64,000 nucleotides of DNA from Nocardia acididurans (GTDB lineage: Bacteria > Actinomycetota > Actinomycetes > Mycobacteriales > Mycobacteriaceae): assembly GCF_016741815.1 (NCBI RefSeq), contig NZ_JAERRJ010000015.1:99894-163893 (forward strand). Direction: 5' to 3'. Below are positions 49,000-56,993 of the stretch, piece by piece. The stretch's first letter is position 1. The number at the start of each line of letters is the position of its first letter. Both the position numbers and the translations under genes were made by a program. Under the pieces are notes generated by a model. It did not search any database and was not told the DNA's origin. It saw nothing but the letters and a program-made list of their open reading frames with translations.

Positions 49000-50514
49000 A
49001 TGAGCGCACCCACGGTCGACTTGATGGACTACTCCGACGTCATCAGCCGGTACGAGCCGGTACTTGGCATGGAGGTGCATGTCGAGCTGGGCACCGCCAC
49101 GAAGATGTTCTGTGGCTGCCCGACCGAATTCGGGGCCGAGCCGAATACGCAGGTGTGCCCGGTGTGCCTCGGCCTGCCGGGGTCGCTGCCGGTGGTGAAC
49201 GAGAAGGCGGTGGAGTCGGCCATCCGGATCGGGCTGGCGCTGAACTGCTCGATCACGCCGTGGGGGCGGTTCGCGCGGAAGAACTACTTCTACCCGGATC
49301 AGCCGAAGAACTACCAGATCAGCCAGTACGACGAGCCGATCGCGACCGACGGGTACCTGGATGTGGTGCTCGACGACGGCTCGATCTTCCGGGTGGATAT
49401 CGAGCGGGCGCACATGGAGGAGGACACCGGGAAGTCGCTGCACGTCGGCGGGTCGACCGGGCGTATTCACGGTGCCTCGCACTCGCTGCTCGACTACAAC
49501 CGGGCGGGCGTGCCGCTGATCGAGATCGTCACCAAGCCCGTCACCGGGGCGGGGGAGCGGGCGCCCGAGGTGGCGCGCGCCTATGTGACCGCGCTGCGTG
49601 AGGTGCTCAAGTCGCTCGACGTCTCCGATGTGAAGATGGAGCAGGGGTCGCTGCGGTGTGATGCCAACGTGTCGCTGATGCCCATCGGCGCAAAGGAATT
49701 CGGCACCCGCACCGAGACCAAGAACGTGAACTCGCTGCGCAGCGTCGAGGTCGCGGTGCGCTACGAGATGCGGCGGCAGGCCGCCGTGCTGGCCGCGGGC
49801 GGCGAGATCCTCATGGAGACCCGCCACTTCCACGAGACCGACGGCACCACCTCGGCCGGGCGTCCCAAGGAGACCGCCGAGGACTACCGCTACTTCCCCG
49901 AGCCCGACCTCGAGCCCATCGCGCCCGACGCCGCCTGGGTCGAATCGCTGCGCGCCACCATCCCCGAGTACCCGTGGCTGCGCCGCGCCCGCATCCAGGC
50001 CGACTGGGGTCTGTCCGACGAGGTCTTCCGCGACCTGGTCAACGCCGGTGCGCTCGATCTGATCATCGCGACCGTGGACGCGGGCGCGTCGGTGGACGCC
50101 GCCCGCTCCTGGTGGGTCAACTCCCTCACCGAGAAGGCCAAGGACCGCGGCGTCGCCCTCGAGGACCTCGCCATCACCCCCAAGCAGGTCGCCGAGGTGG
50201 CCGCCCTGGTCGAGGCCAAGACCATCAACAACAAGGTCGCCAAGCAGGTCGTCGACTTCGTCCTCGCCGGTGAGGGCGAGCCCGCGCAGATCGTCGAAGC
50301 CAAGGGCCTGGGCATGGTCTCCGACGACTCCGCCCTGCAGACCGAGGTCGAGAAGGCTCTCGCCGCCAACCCGGACATCGCCGAGAAGATCCGCTCCGGC
50401 AAGGTCCAGGCCGCCGGCAAGGTCGTCGGCGACGTCATGAAGGCCACCCGCGGTCAGGCCGACGCCGCCCGCGTCCGCGAACTCGTGCTCGCCGCCTGCG
50501 GCGTGGAGGGCTGA
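49000..50514 (+). CDS. gatB: Asp-tRNA(Asn)/Glu-tRNA(Gln) amidotransferase subunit B
   Basis: GatB binds the misacylated tRNA and activates it with ATP in the GatCAB complex. The 504-residue length is normal. It shows VLGMEVHVELGTATKMFCGC with zinc-binding Cys pairs (CGC and CPVC), KNYFYPDQPKNYQISQYDEP, DYNRAGVPLIEIVTKP, and a C-terminal YqeY-like tail (NNKVAKQVVDFVLAGEG, KVVGDVMKATRGQAD). The ATG at 49000 follows GGATGGAGC; an ATG three codons earlier is possible. It is separated from gatCA by about 34 kb, whereas in mycobacteria only pfkA lies between. Confidence 0.97.
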   Translation: MSAPTVDLMDYSDVISRYEPVLGMEVHVELGTATKMFCGCPTEFGAEPNTQVCPVCLGLPGSLPVVNEKAVESAIRIGLALNCSITPWGRFARKNYFYPDQPKNYQISQYDEPIATDGYLDVVLDDGSIFRVDIERAHMEEDTGKSLHVGGSTGRIHGASHSLLDYNRAGVPLIEIVTKPVTGAGERAPEVARAYVTALREVLKSLDVSDVKMEQGSLRCDANVSLMPIGAKEFGTRTETKNVNSLRSVEVAVRYEMRRQAAVLAAGGEILMETRHFHETDGTTSAGRPKETAEDYRYFPEPDLEPIAPDAAWVESLRATIPEYPWLRRARIQADWGLSDEVFRDLVNAGALDLIIATVDAGASVDAARSWWVNSLTEKAKDRGVALEDLAITPKQVAEVAALVEAKTINNKVAKQVVDFVLAGEGEPAQIVEAKGLGMVSDDSALQTEVEKALAANPDIAEKIRSGKVQAAGKVVGDVMKATRGQADAARVRELVLAACGVEG

Positions 50515-50524
50515 CCGCGGGAGC

Positions 50525-50562
50525 TTGACTCTCACACCGTGTCAGGCTCGAACCTGGAGAAG
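50525..50562 (+). promoter_or_regulatory. MerR-type operator and promoter
   Basis: TTGACT (50525-50530) begins an imperfect dyad, CTCTCACAC-C-GTGTCAGGC, followed by AACCTGGAGA. MerR activators of the BmrR/TipA class bind such dyads inside an overlong spacer between -35 and -10. A -10 near GAACCT at 19 bp is weak. The site sits before a truncated copy of a merR start and about 150 bases before the intact gene. Confidence 0.55.
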
Positions 50563-50566
50563 TCAC

Positions 50567-50676
50567 ATTCACTATCGGAGACTTCGCCAGGTTCGGATCG
50601 GTACCCAACCGGCGGCACGCGTACATGGCCTCGGCGGCACTTGGCCGGGCGCTGAAGGCACGGAGAGGCGGGTAAG
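50567..50676 (+). pseudogene. Truncated merR 5' remnant
   Basis: The frame TTC ACT ATC GGA GAC... encodes FTIGDFARFGSVPN and then loses MerR similarity and reaches a stop about 35 codons on. The first codon has no ATG or GTG. A 24-bp block (50573-50596) is identical to codons 4-11 of the intact merR gene (50687-50710). It looks like a decayed or partly duplicated merR start that kept the promoter. Confidence 0.6.
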
Positions 50677-50678
50677 CC

Positions 50679-51506
50679 ATGTTTGGTATCGGAGACTTCG
50701 CCAGGTTCGGCCGGGTGTCGGTGCGGATGCTGCGGCATTACGACCAGATCGGGCTGTTGACGCCCGTCGAGGTGGATCCATCGACGGGGTACCGCTTCTA
50801 CTCGGCGGATCAGCTGGCTCGATTGAATCGTATTGTCGCGCTGAAGGATCTGGGGTTCACCCTGCAGCAGGTCGCGGCGCTGCTGGATGATCGGCTCACC
50901 GTCGATCAGATGCGCGGGATGCTGCAGTTGCGCAGGGCTCAGCTGGCCAATCAGCTTGCCGCCGACAATGCGCGGCTGGCCGGCGTGGAGGCGAGGCTCC
51001 GACGTATCGAGAAGGAGGGTGTCATGCCCGACAACGAGATCATCGTCAAATCCGTCGAAGCCACTCGGGTGGCTGAATTATCGGATTTCGCAGCCGATTT
51101 CGGTGACGAGGCGATCGGGCCGGTGCTCACCGAGCTGTTCGAGCGGCTGGACAAGCTGGTGCCGGAATCGGGGCTCGTGGTGCACGAGCCCTCCATCGCC
51201 TACTACGAGGATCTGGGCGACCGGGTGCGCTGTCACGCCGCGCTTCAGGTATCCGGAACCGCTTCGCCCGCAAGTCTTTTCGAGGTCGTGGAGCTTGCGG
51301 GCATCCCGCGGGCCGCGACCATGGTGCACCGCGGGCCGCTCGCCGATCTCGGCCCGGCCTTCGATGTGCTCGGACGGTGGGCGGACGAAAACGGTTACGC
51401 CGTAACCTGTCCCATCCGCGAGGTGTACCTGCACTGCCCGCCGGAGCACGACTCCGACGAGTGGGTCGTGGAGCTGCAGCTGCCGATCGGCCCGCGCGAG
51501 GCATAG
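50679..51506 (+). CDS. MerR-family regulator with GyrI-like effector domain
   Basis: This 275-residue protein has a MerR winged helix at residues 1-72 (FGIGDFARFGRVSVRMLRHY, DPSTGYRFYSADQLARLNRI), a coiled dimer helix (about 78-115) and a GyrI-like ligand-binding domain (about 118-270) with PESGLVVHEPSIAYYED and EVYLHCPPEHDSDEWVVELQ. This is the BmrR/BltR design, in which lipophilic cations or drugs activate transcription by untwisting the promoter. The start has no convincing ribosome site next to it, other than GAGAGGCGGG. No efflux gene is adjacent; the target may be itself. Confidence 0.92.
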   Translation: MFGIGDFARFGRVSVRMLRHYDQIGLLTPVEVDPSTGYRFYSADQLARLNRIVALKDLGFTLQQVAALLDDRLTVDQMRGMLQLRRAQLANQLAADNARLAGVEARLRRIEKEGVMPDNEIIVKSVEATRVAELSDFAADFGDEAIGPVLTELFERLDKLVPESGLVVHEPSIAYYEDLGDRVRCHAALQVSGTASPASLFEVVELAGIPRAATMVHRGPLADLGPAFDVLGRWADENGYAVTCPIREVYLHCPPEHDSDEWVVELQLPIGPREA

Positions 51507-51524
51507 CCCGCGCGGTGCAACCTC

Positions 51525-51555
51525 TCAGGCCGCCCCTTTCGTAGGGGCGGCCTGA
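51525..51555. terminator. Perfect hairpin between convergent merR and lppZ
   Basis: TCAGGCCGCCCC (51525-51536), a 7-nt loop and its exact complement (51544-51555) form a 12-bp stem that can serve both strands. Confidence 0.85.
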
Positions 51556-51560
51556 TTCGT

Positions 51561-52712
51561 CTAGTCCGGTCCGCTGCCGCTCTGCGCGGACGGCGCGACC
51601 AGGATGACGCGGTCGTCGTTGGGGCCGGGCTCGCCGCCGGGGGCCTTGTTGATGGTCGCCAGCCAGATGGAACCGCTCGGGCCGGGCGACGCGCCGTTGA
51701 GGCGGCCCCACATGTTCTGATACTGCAGGCTCGGCACCACGGTGATGGCGTGGGTGTCCTTGTCGGCGGCGGCGATGGCCAGGCCCTTGGCCTCGGTCAT
51801 GGCCACCGAGACCGTGTCGGCCCCGGCCACACAGCCGGAGACGCCGGGGTGGTCGGTCCAGGTCCAGCCGGTGACGAGCGCGCCCTCCGGGGTGACGCGG
51901 CGCAGCCGGTCCTCGACGGGGGTGCGGTCGGTGACCCAGATCGTGCCGCCGGGGCCGATGCAGACATCCCCGGCGGTCGCGATGCCGGAGGTGACGACCT
52001 CGGTCTGCGTGGGCGCGCCCGGGGACAGCGTGACCCGCAGCAGCTTGCCCGCCAGCGACCCCGGATTCGCGGCGCCGCCCGCATCCCCGGCGTCGCCGGT
52101 GAGCACCAGCATCTCGGTCTCGGAGATGAATTCGATGGCGCCGTGATTCCCGGTGCCGCCCTTGGGGATTCCGGTCAGCACCGGCTTGGCCGCGCCGTCC
52201 TCGCCGATGCGCACCACGCGATTGTCGCTGGGCGTGGTGAGGTAGGCGTAGATCAGCCCGTCCTCGGAGTAGGTGGGCGAGAGGGTGATGTCCTCGAGCC
52301 CGCCGTCACCGGAGCCGTCCACGTCCAGCTGCGCGATCTTCGGCGCGACATGCGCGGGCGGCATGGGCGTCGGATCCTGGGTGTCGATCTTGAAGATGCC
52401 GCCGGTCTTCTGCTCGGCCACCAGACCGGTCGTCCCGTCCGGCAGCCCGACCACGCCCGAGGTCACGTCCAGGCAGGTGGCGACCACGCCCTCGGACTGG
52501 TCGATGCACGGCCCCTCCGGCTTGGCCGTGGTGGTCGACGGCCGCTTCTCCGGACCGAAATCCGCGTCCTTCCAGGTGGGTTCGGTCGTGAAGGGACCGG
52601 ACGCCGAATCGTCGAAGCGGGCGCAGCCGGTCACCAGCACGGTCGCGGCGATCAGCAGGCTGAGGCTGACCGTCCCCGCGCGCACCCCGGTTCGGCCTCG
52701 GAACGAACTCAT
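51561..52712 (-). CDS. lppZ: LppZ-like lipoprotein, sorbosone/glucose dehydrogenase-type beta-propeller
   Basis: This 383-residue protein has a lipoprotein signal (LSLLIAATVLVTGC) and a PQQ-dependent sugar dehydrogenase-like propeller: GLPDGTTGLVAEQKTGGIFK, GDGGLEDITLSPTYSEDGLI, GNHGAIEFISETEMLVLTGD, GSLAGKLLRVTLSPG. This is the architecture and the chromosomal place of M. tuberculosis LppZ (Rv3006). TAACGT lies 7 nt before the ATG on the minus strand and there is no ribosome site, so it is probably leaderless. An active PQQ enzyme is not proven; the catalytic His-Arg pair could not be placed with certainty. The gene symbol is by synteny and family. Confidence 0.85.
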   Translation of the reverse strand: MSSFRGRTGVRAGTVSLSLLIAATVLVTGCARFDDSASGPFTTEPTWKDADFGPEKRPSTTTAKPEGPCIDQSEGVVATCLDVTSGVVGLPDGTTGLVAEQKTGGIFKIDTQDPTPMPPAHVAPKIAQLDVDGSGDGGLEDITLSPTYSEDGLIYAYLTTPSDNRVVRIGEDGAAKPVLTGIPKGGTGNHGAIEFISETEMLVLTGDAGDAGGAANPGSLAGKLLRVTLSPGAPTQTEVVTSGIATAGDVCIGPGGTIWVTDRTPVEDRLRRVTPEGALVTGWTWTDHPGVSGCVAGADTVSVAMTEAKGLAIAAADKDTHAITVVPSLQYQNMWGRLNGASPGPSGSIWLATINKAPGGEPGPNDDRVILVAPSAQSGSGPD

Positions 52713-52896
52713 GGCTCAGACGTTACGGAAAACCCGCCGCGCATGCTCGGACGGGGTCGCACAGCGCGCCATGTCGTGAGGAATCGGCCGGGAACCACGC
52801 ATCACGACTCGGAAGGACATCTCGTCACGAATCGGACAGTGGACACGCCAGCCAACTGTCGTGTGCCGGACGCCCGGGGCACCTAGTGTTTGCCAC

Positions 52897-53871
52897 GTGA
52901 CACAGAAGCCGAACGAACCGTCCGCCGACGCGACGGGCAGCGATGCGCCCGCATCGCCCGAGTCGGCTCCCGTGGGCGGCCCAGCGGGCGAACCGGTGCG
53001 CAGTCCCTTCGACTCGCCCACCGAGCAATTCGCCGCCGCCGACATCAACACCGCCGTCGACACCGCGAAGTTCGACACCGCGACCGCGGATACCGCGCCG
53101 CAGCTCATCAAGGAACCACAGCTCACCAAGGAACCGCCCCGCACCGACGAGGAACTGGGCCTGGATCCGGACGTGCCGCTGTACTCCGAGCTGAAGAACT
53201 CCATTCCGGGCGCGGCCCAGCAGAGCGCGACCCCCGCCGCCGAGGCCGCCGCCGCGACGTACTCCTTCGCCAGCATCCCCGCGGCCCCGCCCGCCACCAC
53301 CGAACCCACCGGCCGCCTGCGCCGCCGCGGCGACGACCGGCGCGGCACCCTGGACCTCGGACTCCTGTTGCTGCGCTTGATCATCGGCGGCACCTTCATC
53401 TACCACGGCCTGCAGAAGCTCACCGGCTGGTTCCACGGCCCGGGGCTGGACGGCACCAAGGCCATGATGGAGAACGGCGGGTGGAAACAGCCCGAAATCT
53501 CCGCGGCGCTGCTCATCGTCGGCGAACTCGGCGGCGGCATCCTCGTCGTGCTCGGCCTGGCCACCCCGCTGGCGGCCGGCGCCTGCCTGGCGGTCATCCT
53601 CGACGCCTGGATGTGGAAGCAGGGCATGATCTCCGGCTTCCAGTACAAGGCCAAGGAGAACTCCCTCGAACTGGAGTCGGTCCTCGCGGGCATCGCCGCG
53701 GTTCTCATCCTGACCGGCCCCGGCCGCCTCTCCCTGGACCGCAACCGCGGCTGGGCCACCAGGCCCTTCCTCGGCTCGATCGCCGCCCTGATCGCCGCCA
53801 TCGCCGCCGCGATCGTCACCTACATCTACCTGCACGGCGGCAACCCACTGACCGGCGTCGGCCCCTTCTGA
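52897..53871 (+). CDS. DoxX family membrane protein (Rv3005c type)
   Basis: This 324-residue protein has a long Pro/Ala/Asp-rich cytoplasmic N-terminus (to about residue 150) and a C-terminal DoxX domain with four membrane helices: LLLLRLIIGGTFIYHGLQKL, ALLIVGELGGGILVVLGLA, a third through ACLAVILDA and a last near LIAAIAAAIVTYIYL. In M. tuberculosis the homologue Rv3005c works with SodA and SseA in oxidative stress (membrane-associated oxidoreductase complex). Neither partner is in this window. TAGTGT (52884-52889) lies 7 nt before the GTG, so a leaderless start is likely. It is divergent from lppZ. Confidence 0.88.
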   Translation: MTQKPNEPSADATGSDAPASPESAPVGGPAGEPVRSPFDSPTEQFAAADINTAVDTAKFDTATADTAPQLIKEPQLTKEPPRTDEELGLDPDVPLYSELKNSIPGAAQQSATPAAEAAAATYSFASIPAAPPATTEPTGRLRRRGDDRRGTLDLGLLLLRLIIGGTFIYHGLQKLTGWFHGPGLDGTKAMMENGGWKQPEISAALLIVGELGGGILVVLGLATPLAAGACLAVILDAWMWKQGMISGFQYKAKENSLELESVLAGIAAVLILTGPGRLSLDRNRGWATRPFLGSIAALIAAIAAAIVTYIYLHGGNPLTGVGPF

Positions 53872-53928
53872 TCCGCCTCGGCGATTTCAGCGCAGAGCCA
53901 TCGGCCGTCCTACCTCCAGCTACGAAGC

Positions 53929-53958
53929 GGCCCGGGTGATCGTCAGATCACCCGGGCC
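53929..53958. terminator. Hairpin between convergent doxX and ilvD operon
   Basis: GGCCCGGGTGATC (53929-53941), loop GTCA, and an exact complement (53946-53958) form a 13-bp stem. Confidence 0.85.
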
Positions 53959-53976
53959 ACTCATGTTGTCACCAAC

Positions 53977-54276
53977 TCACCAGGAGGCGGTCGTGAACCG
54001 CTGCCACTCGTCGTAGGTCTCCTGGTGCAGCCGCAGCACCTCGCCGGACTTCGCGTCGATCTGCTGCGCCAGCACCGCGCGGTGGGCGCTGATGGCCGCC
54101 GCGTCCTCCGGGGCCGCCATGAACTCGGCCGATTCCAGTTCCCTGGATTCGGCGGCGAGCTCCTCGGCCTCGGCCAGCAGGATCTTGGCGTGCGCGTTGC
54201 GTGCGTCGCTACGCTCCAGCATCGCCGAGTACTCCGCCAGCATGGTGTCGGCTTTGCCGATGTATTCGATTGTCAC
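53977..54276 (-). CDS. Hypothetical coiled-coil protein, 99 aa
   Basis: This 99-residue protein starts VTIEYIGKADTMLAEYSAML and is almost entirely charged helix (HAKILLAEAEELAAESRELE, HRAVLAQQIDAKSGEVLRLH), ending DEWQRFTTASW. It has no signal peptide. The GTG start lies 17 bases after the ilvD stop on the same strand, so it is probably translated from the ilvD message. I do not recognise a family or a link to branched-chain amino acid synthesis. Confidence 0.72.
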   Translation of the reverse strand: MTIEYIGKADTMLAEYSAMLERSDARNAHAKILLAEAEELAAESRELESAEFMAAPEDAAAISAHRAVLAQQIDAKSGEVLRLHQETYDEWQRFTTASW

Positions 54277-54293
54277 AACCCAACTTTCTCGAT

Positions 54294-56135
54294 CTACGGC
54301 ACGCGCCGCACTGCACCCTTGTCGGCCGAGGTCGCCAGCGCGGCATACGCGCGCAGCGCCGTGGTGACGGGCCGCACGCGATCGACGGGCTGCCAAGGCC
54401 GTTCGGACGCTTCCATTTTCGCGCGCCGCTCGGCGAGAACTTCTTCGGGGACCAGCAATTCGAGCGCACGGGTGTGCACGTCGATGCGAATGCGGTCACC
54501 GTTCTCGATCAAACCGATGGTGCCGCCGCTGGCCGCCTCGGGCGAGATATGCCCGATGGACAGGCCCGATGTGCCGCCGGAGAACCGGCCGTCGGTGATG
54601 AGCGCGCACTCCTTGCCCAGGCCCGCGCCCTTCAGGAACGCGGTGGGGTGCAGCATCTCCTGCATGCCCGGGCCGCCCGACGGACCCTCGTAGCGCACGA
54701 CCACCACATCGCCGGGCTTGATCTGCTTGCCGAGGATGGCCGACACCGCCGCCTCCTGGGATTCGACCACCACGGCCGGGCCCTCGAAGGTGAACAGGTC
54801 CTCGTCGATGCCCGCGGTCTTCAGGATCGCGCCGTCCGGGGCGATATTGCCGCGCAGCACGCACAGGCCGCCCTCGACGGTGTAGGCGTGCGGCACATCG
54901 CGGATGCAGCCGCCCTCCTGATCGGTGTCCAGCGAGCTCCAGCGGTTCTCGGTCGAGAACGGCACGGTGGTGCGCACGCCGCCCGGCGCGGCATGGAACA
55001 GCTCGAGGGCCTCCTCGGTGGCCTTGCCGCCGCGGATGTCCCAGTCGTCGAGCCAGTCGTCGAAGGACTTGGTGTGCACGGTGGTGACGTCGGTCTCCAG
55101 CAGCCCGCCGCGGCGCAGCTCGCCGAGGATGGCCGGGATGCCGCCGGCGCGGTGCACGTCCTCCATGTGGTAGTCGGAGTTCGGCGACACCTTGGACAGG
55201 CACGGCACGCGGCGCGAGATCTCGTCGATGCTCTGCAGATCGAAGTCGATCTCACCCTCCTGCGCGGCGGCCAGAGTGTGCAGCACGGTGTTGGTGGAAC
55301 CGCCCATGGCCACATCGAGGGCCATGGCGTTGTGGAAGGCCTTGACATTGGCCACATTCCGCGGCAGCACCGAGGCGTCGTCGTCGCGGTACCACCGGTT
55401 GGCGATATCCACGATCACGCGACCGGCCTTCTCGAACAGCGCCCGCCGCGCGGCATGCGTGGCCAGCGTCGAGCCGTTGCCCGGCAACGACAGACCCAGC
55501 GCCTCGGTGAGGCAGTTCATCGAATTGGCGGTGAACATGCCGGAGCAGGAACCACAGGTCGGGCACGCCGACCGCTCGACCTCGGTGAGCCCGTCGTCGG
55601 TCACGTGCGGCGAGGCGCTCGCGGAGATGGCGGTGATCAGGTCGGTCGGGGCCTGCGCCACACCGCCCACGACCACGGCCTTACCGGCCTCCATCGGCCC
55701 ACCGGACACGAACACCGCGGGGATGTTCAGCCGCATGGCCGCGTTCAGCATGCCGGGGGTGATCTTGTCGCAGTTCGAGATACACACCAGCGCGTCAGCG
55801 GTGTGCGCGTTGGCCATGTACTCCACCGAATCGGCGATGATCTCGCGCGAAGGCAGCGAGTACAGCATGCCCCCGTGCCCCATCGCGATGCCGTCATCAA
55901 CCGCGATGGTGTGGAATTCGCGCGGTACGCCGCCGGCCGCCCGGACCGCCTCGGCCACGATCTCGCCGACGTCCTTCAGATGCACATGGCCCGGCACGAA
56001 CTGCGTATACGAGTTCGCGATGGCGACGATCGGCTTACCGAAGTCGGAGTCGGTCAGGCCGGTGGCCCGCCAGAGCGCGCGAGCGCCCGCGGCATTGCGT
56101 CCGGCTGTCGTGGTTCGTGAGCGAAGCGGTGGCAT
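54294..56135 (-). CDS. ilvD: Dihydroxy-acid dehydratase IlvD
   Basis: IlvD removes water from 2,3-dihydroxy acids, the third step of valine and isoleucine synthesis, using an iron-sulfur cluster. The 613-residue length is usual. Cluster and substrate motifs are present: ISNCDKITPGML, CPTCGSCSGMFTANSMNC, GLSLPGNGST, and SGGTSGLSIGHISPEA with the conserved Ser. The ATG follows GAGGATTC. In M. tuberculosis ilvD lies elsewhere (Rv0189c), so its place near ilvBNC is a local feature. It is on the opposite strand from ilvB, with the PH-domain gene between. Confidence 0.97.
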   Translation of the reverse strand: MPPLRSRTTTAGRNAAGARALWRATGLTDSDFGKPIVAIANSYTQFVPGHVHLKDVGEIVAEAVRAAGGVPREFHTIAVDDGIAMGHGGMLYSLPSREIIADSVEYMANAHTADALVCISNCDKITPGMLNAAMRLNIPAVFVSGGPMEAGKAVVVGGVAQAPTDLITAISASASPHVTDDGLTEVERSACPTCGSCSGMFTANSMNCLTEALGLSLPGNGSTLATHAARRALFEKAGRVIVDIANRWYRDDDASVLPRNVANVKAFHNAMALDVAMGGSTNTVLHTLAAAQEGEIDFDLQSIDEISRRVPCLSKVSPNSDYHMEDVHRAGGIPAILGELRRGGLLETDVTTVHTKSFDDWLDDWDIRGGKATEEALELFHAAPGGVRTTVPFSTENRWSSLDTDQEGGCIRDVPHAYTVEGGLCVLRGNIAPDGAILKTAGIDEDLFTFEGPAVVVESQEAAVSAILGKQIKPGDVVVVRYEGPSGGPGMQEMLHPTAFLKGAGLGKECALITDGRFSGGTSGLSIGHISPEAASGGTIGLIENGDRIRIDVHTRALELLVPEEVLAERRAKMEASERPWQPVDRVRPVTTALRAYAALATSADKGAVRRVP

Positions 56136-56212
56136 GGGTTCGAATCCTCGGATTTCTCGTCGCAGGGGGCTGTTCGGCGACTGCGCCGAAGGTGCTCGGC
56201 GGGCCTCTAACG

Positions 56213-56695
56213 TTACTCCTGCGACTCTTCTTCCCCGGCGTCCGCGTCCTCTTCCTCCGGCTCCACGAACGGGTCGGGGATGCGGCCGTTGGAGGCTACG
56301 ACGAGTTCGCCGAGGCGGTCGAAGCCGACTGCGGGGAGGGTGGCATCGGTCTCGTCGGTGAGGTGGAGTTTGAGGTAGCCGCGCTTGGGGATCTGCAGGC
56401 CCTTCACCTGTGACCAGTCGATATGCCGGGTCTTGAACATGGTCTGGGTGTCGATGCCCTTGTCGGAGACCGTGGTCCGGGTGCGCTCGACCCACACCAC
56501 GAGGGCCAGGGGTATGGCGAACAACACCCATAGGACTTCGGGCGCTCCGAAGAAGGGGAAGGCGACGGAGAACAGCAGCAGGAAGACGCCGAGATGGGCC
56601 AGCCGGGGAATGCGGATCACATGACCCGTGTCCGATCCATTGTCGGGCGTATGGGACGATCGTGCTGGTGGCACGGACTGATGCGATGACGACAC
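56213..56695 (-). CDS. Membrane PH-domain protein (Cfp6/Rv3004 type)
   Basis: This 160-residue protein has two close membrane helices (about 30-70: LAHLGVFLLLFSVAFPFFGA, EVLWVLFAIPLALVVWVE) followed by a bacterial PH-like domain (TRTTVSDKGIDTQTMFKTRH, WSQVKGLQIPKRGYLKLHL) and an acidic tail (EEEDADAGEEESQ). M. tuberculosis Cfp6 (Rv3004) has the same layout and place beside ilvB. GTG follows GAGGATGGGGG. It is divergent from the ilv leader; the promoter TTGACT of ilv begins 79 bases from its start. Confidence 0.85.
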   Translation of the reverse strand: MSSSHQSVPPARSSHTPDNGSDTGHVIRIPRLAHLGVFLLLFSVAFPFFGAPEVLWVLFAIPLALVVWVERTRTTVSDKGIDTQTMFKTRHIDWSQVKGLQIPKRGYLKLHLTDETDATLPAVGFDRLGELVVASNGRIPDPFVEPEEEDADAGEEESQE

Positions 56696-56773
56696 ACCCC
56701 CATCCTCGCATTGTGTTGAACGAACCCGAACAACCGCTCTGTCTCACATAATGAGACGCCGTAGGTCAGCTGT

Positions 56774-56803
56774 TTGACTGAACGACTCGCGCGCGCTTAC
56801 CGT
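56774..56803 (+). promoter_or_regulatory. ilvBNC promoter
   Basis: TTGACT (56774-56779), 18 bp, TACCGT (56798-56803). A start of transcription about 7-8 nt later falls at the leader-peptide GTG at 56811. Confidence 0.8.
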
Positions 56804-56810
56804 CATGCGC

Positions 56811-56858
56811 GTGAATCGAAACGAGTTGCTCGTAATCGGCCGGCGCGTCCAGCGCTGA
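56811..56858 (+). CDS. ilv leader peptide (Leu-Leu-Val-Ile)
   Basis: The short frame encodes MNRNELLVIGRRVQR if read from the GTG, with LLVI and one further Val. A stall at these codons would report shortage of any branched-chain amino acid. An ATG six bases upstream is in the same frame, but the promoter spacing (TACCGT plus 7 nt) places the first transcribed base at the GTG. The leader is followed by a strong intrinsic terminator and ilvB. Attenuation of ilvB by such peptides has been predicted before in actinobacteria. Confidence 0.8.
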   Translation: MNRNELLVIGRRVQR

Positions 56859-56905
56859 GCCGACGACTGTAGGTCATTACGTCAGCTCGCAACTGCGACG
56901 CGCCA

Positions 56906-56938
56906 CCCTCGAACAGCCAAGGCTGTCGAGGGCTTTTT
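56906..56938 (+). terminator. ilvB attenuator (intrinsic terminator)
   Basis: CCCTCGAACAGCC (56906-56918) pairs with GGCTGTCGAGGG (56921-56932), leaving one bulged A, and is followed by CTTTTTT. This is a classical intrinsic terminator, unusual in this GC-rich window. It lies 48 nt after the leader-peptide stop and 56 nt before ilvB. Confidence 0.88.
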
Positions 56939-56993
56939 TGTGTTCAGGCAAGTCCCGTGGACTCGAACGACTAAGCAGTAAGGAACCAAGACG

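Noticed and set aside
47438..49009. 523-codon open frame antisense to the permease and gatB
   Set aside because: The product is Gly/His/Asp-rich repeats with no domain. The + strand genes are well supported.
50525..50560. Phage attachment site at the merR repeat
   Set aside because: No tRNA end or integrase is nearby. The repeat matches merR codons exactly.
56774..56993. T-box riboswitch for ilvB
   Set aside because: No T-box sequence or specifier stem seen. A short peptide with LLVI codons plus intrinsic terminator explains the region.
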